64,000 nucleotides of DNA, taken from assembly GCA_009760855.2 (NCBI GenBank), contig WPIO01000024.1, forward strand, positions 984,501 to 1,048,500, read 5' to 3'. Of this stretch, positions 60,301 to 64,000 are shown piece after piece. The notes under the pieces are model-generated. The model worked only from the letters and a program-made list of their open reading frames with translations, was not told the origin of the DNA and searched no databases. This DNA is from Cristatella mucedo. Its lineage: Eukaryota > Bryozoa > Phylactolaemata > Cristatellidae. Numbering within the stretch: the stretch's first letter is position 1; each line of letters opens with the position of its first letter. The translations under genes and the position numbers were made by a program.

Positions 60301-60656
60301 ACACCATGGGTAGATGGCCGAGTTAAAGCATGGCTACCATGTTACCTGAATTTCTGTGCTCTCGTAGACCAGCCACAGCAACAGTTTCTGTTTCACATCG
60401 ACATACCGATCCCGCAGCCACGTCCTGTAGAGACCTTGCTGCGGTCCTAAAACCAATTAACAACTAATACAATAGCTCATATTCCTTAGCTGTTCAGCGA
60501 TGTAACCATTACTGAAATCACGCAGCGATGGTCCAACACACCTTCTCCTGATGTGGCAGAGAGTCCATCCAAATACATCTCACGACTGTCAATGAAATGC
60601 AAGAAAACTCTTTCAAATGCATTAATGCAAGCTGCTACCACGGCTTCATTATTGCC
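43950..60656 (-). CDS. NOC4L orthologue (nucleolar complex protein 4), eleven exons identified
   Basis: On the - strand, exons 60542-60656, 60346-60446, 52128-52232, 51759-51905, 50656-50767, 50164-50249, 49108-49219, 48916-48976, 46758-47001, 44949-45062 and 43950-44114 join in one frame to TGA. NOC4L (yeast Noc4) is a CBF/Mak21-family nucleolar protein that partners with Nop14 in 40S subunit assembly and export. The strongest match is LPAYLVAAFAKRLSRLALTA in the 46758-47001 exon, almost identical to vertebrates, followed by DPYNCNESDLSQCNALRSSL. Others are ALMKLVEAEGKNPLQ, FQAYLSYDDVRYYFMK, SLKEHRKLFSTVWQSLL, LFKKVLLYLPSHVMPYVTNT, LLALNGLFILIHKHNL, TPYLELT and a C-terminal DEQFC. Two gaps remain. 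The N-terminal exon is uncertain (candidate 60909-60998). A stretch of about 38 residues between IHKHNL and LPAYLV (vertebrate YPDFYRKLY...FFHLADLFL) was not found in the intron 47002-48915, although the frame stays open across the join. Confidence 0.9.
44376..44520 (+). mobile_element. SINE-1
   Basis: GGTTTGGTCCAGCGTTGAAT, GGGATCGAGCCCGGAGGCAT, GAAGCGCCTGAATAGAGATC and GGGCACTATGCAGATGAAT with a TTATT tail. In the last NOC4L intron, antisense to the gene. Confidence 0.85.
44526..44711. repeat. Perfect 93-bp tandem duplication
   Basis: 44526-44618 and 44619-44711 are identical (AATTGATTAGTGCCACTATA ... GAAGCCCGAAT). The copies directly follow the SINE-1 tail. Confidence 0.92.
44949..45062 (-). 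CDS. NOC4L exon
   Basis: Acceptor TTTTTTACAG, donor GTAGGT. Encodes NHYYHAVASAAKKLNDPLPQ and LDLTPYLELTMDS. Confidence 0.9.
45341..45400. repeat. (CA)n(TA)n microsatellite
   Basis: About 43 bp of CA followed by 16 bp of TA. Confidence 0.95.
45868..46100 (-). mobile_element. LINE-A 3' end
   Basis: AATAATAATAATACAGTTGA, AGCGCCCCCAGAGAACTCAA and CACGATCGAATAGTGAGTGG. NOC4L intron, same strand as the gene. Confidence 0.8.
46205..46345 (+). mobile_element. LINE coding fragment
   Basis: RLNDDKT-like reading followed by MGNPS matches the LINE segment LKLNDVKTNVLVMGKPSA at about 56735; frameshifted. Confidence 0.5.
46370..46740 (-). mobile_element. LINE-A 3' region, decayed
   Basis: AATGCATTTGTATAGCATCA, GAGAACTTTATCTC, then AACACTGAATGCTGTG-like internal segments (CCCAGTAAATGCTGTGAGGA). 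It ends directly beside the conserved NOC4L exon at 46758. Confidence 0.72.
46758..47001 (-). CDS. NOC4L exon (most conserved)
   Basis: Acceptor ACTGTTTAG, donor GTAATA. Encodes LPAYLVAAFAKRLSRLALTA, then ILPFVTNLLVRHKSCHILAH and SSLWELK. Confidence 0.96.
47002..48915. other. NOC4L intron 47002-48915
   Basis: No repeat family or exon recognised except short direct repeats GGTGGACAGATAAAGGAAG (about 47080 and 47109). The conserved segment expected here was searched for by eye and not found. Confidence 0.45.
48916..48976 (-). CDS. NOC4L exon (61 bp)
   Basis: Acceptor CTTTTTAG, donor GTGCGT. Encodes GGVISLLALNGLFILIHKHN, nearly the vertebrate sequence. Confidence 0.93.
49108..49219 (-). CDS. 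NOC4L exon
   Basis: Acceptor TTTTTCAAAG, donor GTAAGT. Encodes LTERLFKKVLLYLPSHVMPY and LILSDFFTESYNIG. Confidence 0.9.
50164..50249 (-). CDS. NOC4L exon
   Basis: Acceptor GGCTTATAG chosen by phase, donor GTAAAG. Encodes ICSLKEHRKLFSTVWQSLLQ (vertebrate AHLKEHRRVFQAMWLSFLK). Confidence 0.88.
50656..50767 (-). CDS. NOC4L exon
   Basis: Acceptor TCTTTGCAG, donor GTACAC. Encodes KGYTEYLDDLYTAVELVKFP and onward to LTKFLTQVP. Homology is modest but phases fit both neighbours. Confidence 0.78.
51180..51710 (+). mobile_element. LINE-B 3' end, 5'-truncated
   Basis: AHQGLGPPYLAEVLHQFKLT-like reading, GNSLPKFLRND-like, then CTGAGCTGCTACTTCCATGC and the 3' UTR ending GATACATTACATGACATCAC. In a NOC4L intron, antisense to the gene. 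Confidence 0.82.
51759..51905 (-). CDS. NOC4L exon
   Basis: Acceptor ATTTTAG, donor GTATGC. Encodes KAFQAYLSYDDVRYYFMKNV (vertebrate FREYLDYDDTRYHTMQ). Confidence 0.92.
52128..52232 (-). CDS. NOC4L exon
   Basis: Acceptor ATTTGTAG, donor GTAAGT. Encodes ERSLTALMKLVEAEGKNPLQ (vertebrate ALSALLKFVQLEGAHPLE). Confidence 0.9.
52830..54174 (+). mobile_element. L2/CR1-like LINE: two adjacent copies of the reverse-transcriptase N-terminal region
   Basis: About 52900-53380 and 53410-53830 are recognisably homologous to each other. Each begins at a segment reading PLLKKATLDQ-like, then PVSLLPFLSKTLERVVA, the typical start of L2/CR1 reverse transcriptase. The second copy takes a LINE-A tail (53833-53925) and then continues CLSSRLGITSTALQWFRSYL to PGPILFTVYSLPIADAID. 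Many stops and frameshifts. Confidence 0.8.
53833..53925 (+). mobile_element. LINE-A tail nested in LINE reverse transcriptase
   Basis: GTTCCTTTGCAAAAAAATGT, AAAGTGCCTAGTAAAAGACT, GAGGGCGCTATATCAAAAGC and an ATTATT tail lie between AFDTID and the next RT block. Confidence 0.82.
54175..54555 (-). mobile_element. LINE-A 3' region inserted at the RT catalytic motif
   Basis: ATAATAATAATAATAATAAT then the complement of the stem motif, 3' UTR and C-terminal coding end. Left flank reads FHTD (from YADD) and the right resumes NDTKLYL, so the insertion splits the YADDTQLYL box. Confidence 0.72.
54556..56640 (+). mobile_element. LINE-B, most complete copy (endonuclease end to 3' UTR)
   Basis: Endonuclease C-terminus (GGHILDLVITKE ... 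SHHCLVSF), RT blocks NYRPVS-like, LLDLSAAFDTIDHEVLLERL, CGVPQGSVLGPVLIS and FYADDTQLYLSF, then SENFLKLNDHRTELLLIG and the LSFSSAGPKLWNSLPQF end. 3' UTR includes GAGTGCGCTAAGCAAAACTC and ends ATGGTGATACATTACAT. In-frame TGAs at 55681 and 55909 and other breaks make it a pseudogene. Family: L2/CR1-like non-LTR retrotransposon. Confidence 0.88.
56641..57660 (+). mobile_element. LINE-A, post-RT coding region to 3' end
   Basis: FIRTWMTANLLKLNDVKTNV, LVMGKPSAIQKLKSLTLTIG, SCHITSLLADLHWLPVKQS, FRSLHHLAPAYLSDLLLHQA, then 3' UTR repeats (GCATGCTGACACTGTGCATG) and a decayed tail. One or more frameshifts. It starts right after a C-run at 56637. Confidence 0.85.
58085..58175 (+). mobile_element. LINE-A 3' end remnant
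   Basis: GCAAATGTAAAGCGCCTAGA, GAGATTGAGTTCTCTAAGGG and an ATT-rich tail. Confidence 0.75.
58685..59060 (-). mobile_element. Tc1/mariner transposase remnant with triplicated motif
   Basis: The reverse complement encodes WPSLSPDLNPIKHLWRDIEK, the C-terminal signature of Tc1-like transposases. A 26-bp unit (CCCTCCACAAATGTTTGATG...) covering NPIKHLWR is repeated three times (58917, 58943, 58969). Upstream blocks match the 23170-23480 remnant. Confidence 0.82.
59200..59390 (+). mobile_element. LINE-A 3' end
   Basis: GTATGCTAATGCATGCTGAT, ACTAACCATATGGTGCATGT, AAGTGCCTAGAAAGAGATTG and CTATAAAAATGCATTATTAC. Confidence 0.78.
59721..59753. repeat. Inverted repeat, 13-bp arms
   Basis: AATTCAAATAAGG (59721-59733) and its exact complement at 59741-59753 around TGCATAC. 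Confidence 0.85.
60346..60446 (-). CDS. NOC4L exon
   Basis: Acceptor GGTTTTAG, donor GTAACA. Encodes YRTWLRDRYVDVKQKLLLWL, parallel to vertebrate YKVWMRHRY. Confidence 0.85.
60542..60656 (-). CDS. NOC4L exon (N-terminal region)
   Basis: Acceptor TTTGCTAG, donor GTGTGT. Encodes NNEAVVAACINAFERVFLHF, aligning with the EAV....F..L segment. Confidence 0.8.
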
Positions 60657-60908
60657 CTAGCAAATAGAAAATATAAAGCAGTTACTATGGCGATCTACGG
60701 CACGGATTTGTAATTACAATTTATCCTAATCATAGTAAACATCACAAGCAGAGAGCTTAGGACTTGGTGCACAAACCAATAGTAGCACGGCAATTTACAT
60801 ACTGGCTTGAACTTAAGAGTTAGAGTGTACACATCCTTTATGAAACCGCCTAATTCACTATTATGTTTTTGGAAAATTATGGCTACGAGTGTAGCACTCC
60901 TTAGCTAC

Positions 60909-60998
60909 TTGAAAAAGGTCTGCCGAGCTGCTTTCTCCATCCTCCTGATCACGAGCCAGCACTTCAGTGCAGATGGACATATCAAAGTTTGTAACCAT
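60909..60998 (-). CDS. Candidate NOC4L first coding exon
   Basis: ATG at 60998 opens 30 codons (MVTNFDMSICTEVLARDQED and ten more) ending in phase 0 before GTAGCT, which fits the next exon. EVLA followed by a Ser/Ala stretch is only faintly like the vertebrate N-terminus. Weak donor; could be chance. Confidence 0.3.
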
Positions 60999-61134
60999 CG
61001 TGTACAGATATATACTTGCTCAGGAGATTTCAGAGCAGTCTGGAACCAGGTGGTAGAATAGATTTCAGCGGCACTGCCATACCAACCTAATGATTTAACT
61101 TCTAAGACGCTTTTTCTGACTCGGCCGCATAGCT

Positions 61135-61270
61135 AATAATTATAATAATAATAGTAATGCACTTGATAAAGTGCCCTCAGAGAACTTAATCTCTCTCTAG
61201 GTGCTTTACATTTGCTGCAAAGGGAAATGCAATTGAATGGTGAGTAAAATCATGCTTGATAAACAGCTAA
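61135..61270 (-). mobile_element. LINE-A 3' end
   Basis: TTATAATAATAATAGTAATG, AAGTGCCCTCAGAGAACTTA and GGGAAATGCAATTGAATGGT. Confidence 0.8.
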
Positions 61271-61549
61271 GAAATCAGTCAGACCCTTGTTAGCACATTC
61301 ACGACAGTTACATTTTAAAGAGTGTATAACTGTAGCCCTGATGCCAGGGTCCCAACTGGCTTTCAATCAACGACATTAACTCTCTTAAGATAATTGTGTT
61401 AGTATTTGGAAGGTTTGCAGACCTAAGTAATAGAAGCAGTTGGTCAATGAGTAACAGGGCAAAAACACAATACAACATATAAGACAGTGGCAAGAAATAC
61501 AGATAACCAAAAGATACACCATCACAGAAAAATTCATCACCACCGCTCG

Positions 61550-62480
61550 GTTATAATAATACTATTATTATTACATTTGTATAGTGCCCTCAGAGAACTT
61601 AATCTCATTCTAGGCACTTTAACTATGCTGCAAAGAAAGCAGTCAAATGATTGGTGGTAGCGTGCTCAATGATAACAAACATAACGTGGTTAGGGGTGAC
61701 ATGCACAGGGTCAGCATGAACCGTGATTAGGGGCAGCATGAACCGTGATTAGGGGCACCATGCACAGTGTAAGAACTCACAGGCACACAAAGGATGAATC
61801 GCATGGACTCATTAAATGCTGTGATAAATGGGTGAGTTTTAACATTTTTTTAAATGTGGTCAAGTCAGGGAATGCCGTGACACCAGCCAGAAAAATGTTC
61901 CAGGCTTTGGAAGCATCTAAGGATTTGAGGTTCGTACGAGGTATAGGTAAACGTGTTTCTTGAAAGTGACTGGTACTATGCATAGCCTGGTGGGGAAGTA
62001 AATCTGATAGATAGGCTGGAGTCAAAGAATAAAGGAACCTAAAAGTGAATGATAGAACATTGAAGTCGATGCACTGCTTGACTGGGAGCCAGTGCAGGTG
62101 AGCGAAACGTAATGTGATGTGGCAACTTAGTCGCTCACGAAAGAAAGCCTAGCTGCAGAGTGTTGCACCAAGTGCCTGATTGCACAGGCCGGTAGACCAG
62201 CAAGCAGTGTCACAGAAGTAAAGACAGGATGTCACAAATGCATGGGCCAATTGAATGTGGTATCCTTATCTAAACAAGCCCGAATTTCAGCAATGTCATA
62301 TAGCTGAAAGTAGGTAGGCTTGATTGTTGAGCTGATGTGATCGTCTAATGAGAGGTCACTTGGGAACACGACAGCTACATTTCGTGCAGATTCCAATTGG
62401 TGATACACTGGCAGAGCAAATTGTAAGCGTTAGGTTTTCCAAATTCTGAATCAAACTTGGTTTGCCCATAACTAGTAAGT
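61550..62480 (-). mobile_element. LINE-A, long 3' portion
   Basis: The complement runs from RT-downstream sequence (MGKPS-like at about 62465) through HCLTGSQCRS-complement coding, MTPAYLSDLLPHQAMH, LTTFKKMLK and the 3' UTR to the ATT tail at about 61557. A 20-bp segment of the 3' UTR (CATGAACCGTGATTAGGGGC) is duplicated at 61716 and 61737. Confidence 0.83.
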
Positions 62481-62659
62481 TGGTTTTATGTTATATTTGT
62501 ATCTTACGACCGCAAATTTCCAAAAATGCACCTTTGGTCAAGCAATTGATTCCCGACAATCGCAGCACCAGCCGGTGGTAATGCATCTTTTTTAAATGAT
62601 ATAATATATATGTATATATATAATTAAGCTAATATATATATATATATATTAGCTTATTT

Positions 62660-62815
62660 AACAGCCTTATTTGTACAGCTGCAGAAGACCCTTGACGGTT
62701 ATCACCACTGCTTGCAGTTGGCAATAAACTATCGCCCAGTGCAGGATTCGAACCCACGATCAAGGTCATGAAGAGCGACTACCTTACCGATTAACTGTGT
62801 CCACCAGCTATGTTG
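62660..62815 (-). mobile_element. SINE-2
   Basis: The complement reads from the head GTGGACACAGTTAATCGGTA through CGTGGGTTCGAATCCTGCAC (B box) and CAACTGCAAGCAGTGGTGAT to GGCTGTTAAATAAGCTAAT. Confidence 0.8.
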
Positions 62816-63388
62816 CGATGGAACTGCCTACTGAAATATGACATTGCTAGCGATCGATAGGTATCTAGCTTATGTAGTTAGAAAGCAAAGTTCCCAATCA
62901 CTGCCAGTGCTCATTTGAGTTGGAGACAAGTATTTTCACCACTCAACCGTCATTGACTTGTGCCTCCATGCTGTCATCAGTGGCAAGTTGGACGACAAGT
63001 TAAATAAGGCCACAAGCACACTTTACGACCTTATTACAAGTGGGTGCAAGCAGTTGCTTGGAAAATAAAAATTAGCCATTTTGCAATACATCACAAATTA
63101 GCAAAGTTTTGTAATGCAAATAAAAATAAGATATTTGCACAGCACCCTAGGAGAACTAAATCTGTTTCCAGGTACTTAACATGGCTGCAAAGGAAGCATA
63201 TCAATAGGTTATTGATAACAGGCACAGTGTCAGCATGCATAGTAAAATTCACAAGGACCAAGCAGATGTGAGGAAAGGGTGCATGTTTAGCTTCTTTTAA
63301 GATGCCAAACAGCTTCTTGTGTCAAGACAAGTGATGTCATGTGTCAGTCGAGAGTAAGTTCCAATGCTATGGGAACACACGCACGCAC

Positions 63389-63408
63389 ACACACACACAC
63401 ACACACAC
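63389..63408. repeat. (CA)n microsatellite
   Basis: Short CA run inside the LINE-A copy. Confidence 0.9.
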
Positions 63409-63639
63409 GGTATAGTCCCTAGAGGATTTGAGGCACAACTAAACGACTCGAGTTAGAAGAGCAAGTGGTGCAAAGCCTGGCCTGATTTGGAAGTTGTTTA
63501 AATAGGTAGGCACGAGCAGGAGAATGAGGATATCTAAAAGTAAGTGACAAACATAATAAAATCGATACTCTGCTTGTTGGGCAGCCACGGCAGGTCGGTG
63601 AGAAGTAATTTTATAAAGCAGTTGCCATGGTATGATAAA

Positions 63640-63722
63640 TAAATACTAGCTGATTTAACAGCCTCTTTTTGTATAGCCGTTTTTGCATAGGCCGTGAAAT
63701 GAAACCGCCTTACCTAGTGGGT
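63640..63722 (-). mobile_element. SINE-2 nested in LINE-A, internally deleted
   Basis: AAATACTAGCTGATTTAACA and GCCTCTTTTTGTATAGCCG (tail) lie close to GCCTTACCTAGTGGG (head); the middle with the B box is missing. Confidence 0.75.
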
Positions 63723-64000
63723 AATCTCACTAAGTTTTGCACCAACTGCATGAATCCAATGGCACAGGCAGGAAGACCTGCAGGTTTCGACTCATACATA
63801 TCGAGATGGGATACTACAAATGCATGGACCAGATTAGTTGTTGTATACTTAGTACTGCAAGCCCACATTTTGCAACGGCACATGCAAGTAGCTGAAAGTA
63901 GGCAGGCTAGATGGTGGATAGACAACCAGTGAAAGGCCACTTTGGAACAGGACACAATTTGTGAGTAAATCCTATTTGATATATGTTAGGTAAGCCCATT

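Larger units (their letters stand above)
52233..60345. other. 8.1-kb NOC4L intron filled with transposon debris
   Basis: Contains, in order: LINE reverse-transcriptase pieces (52830-54174), antisense LINE-A (54175-54555), LINE-B (54556-56640), LINE-A (56641-57660), LINE-A tails (58085-58175, 59200-59390), a Tc1/mariner remnant (58685-59060) and a short inverted repeat (59721-59753). The last 900 bp (59450-60345) are unassigned. Confidence 0.8.
63115..63960 (-). mobile_element. LINE-A, long decayed 3' portion with nested SINE-2
   Basis: AAATAAAAATAAGATATTTG, AGCACCCTAGGAGAACTAAA, GGAAGCATATCAATAGGTTA and coding remnants; interrupted at 63640-63722 by a SINE-2. Confidence 0.72.
60999..64000. 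other. Upstream of the identified NOC4L exons
   Basis: Dominated by antisense LINE-A copies (61135-61270, 61550-62480, 63115-63960) and SINE-2 copies (62660-62815, 63640-63722), with a CA microsatellite (63389-63408) and a TA palindrome (62597-62655). No exon supported beyond the 60909-60998 candidate. Confidence 0.55.

Overview
This window is nuclear DNA of an animal. It has spliced genes with small exons and GT-AG introns (two look like GC-AG), and the intergenic and intronic space is packed with degraded LINEs, tRNA-derived SINEs, DNA-transposon remnants and long microsatellites. CpG is not obviously depleted and the exons are GC-rich. I cannot place the phylum from sequence alone; a non-vertebrate metazoan is the best reading. 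The left third (about 1-19 kb) is clearly more GC-rich than the right part (about 44-64 kb).

Four genes can be assembled. (1) A DNase I family gene lies on the + strand in eight exons (1095-19316). The exons sum to a 500-residue open frame with all catalytic residues, a signal peptide, and long N- and C-terminal extensions that ordinary DNase I lacks. (2) A two-exon + strand gene (25207-25681) encodes a 92-residue secreted cysteine-rich peptide precursor of unknown function. (3) A 13-exon + strand orthologue of APPBP2 (31517-43720), a TPR protein, sums to 642 residues. (4) An orthologue of NOC4L, a 40S-ribosome assembly factor, lies on the - strand (43950 to at least 60656) with eleven well-supported exons. 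APPBP2 and NOC4L converge, their stop codons about 230 bp apart. The 8.1-kb NOC4L intron (52233-60345) is largely made of LINE debris.

The repeats fall into recognisable families. LINE-A is L2/CR1-like and ends in an (ATT)n tail preceded by a conserved short 3' stem motif. LINE-B is a related family that ends in ATTAC-type repeats. SINE-1 has a tRNA-like head and a tail nearly identical to LINE-A. SINE-2 has a different tRNA-like head and a TTAAATCAGCTAGTATTT end. There are also two Tc1/mariner transposase remnants, one TTAA-flanked DNA element (28684-29350), and a scatter of near-perfect short inverted repeats, the largest being a 110-bp palindrome at 8426-8535.

The genes are functionally unrelated to each other. 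No operon, bacterial feature, CRISPR array or rRNA was seen. All exon boundaries are by-eye inferences from splice signals, reading phase and remembered family conservation, not from alignment.
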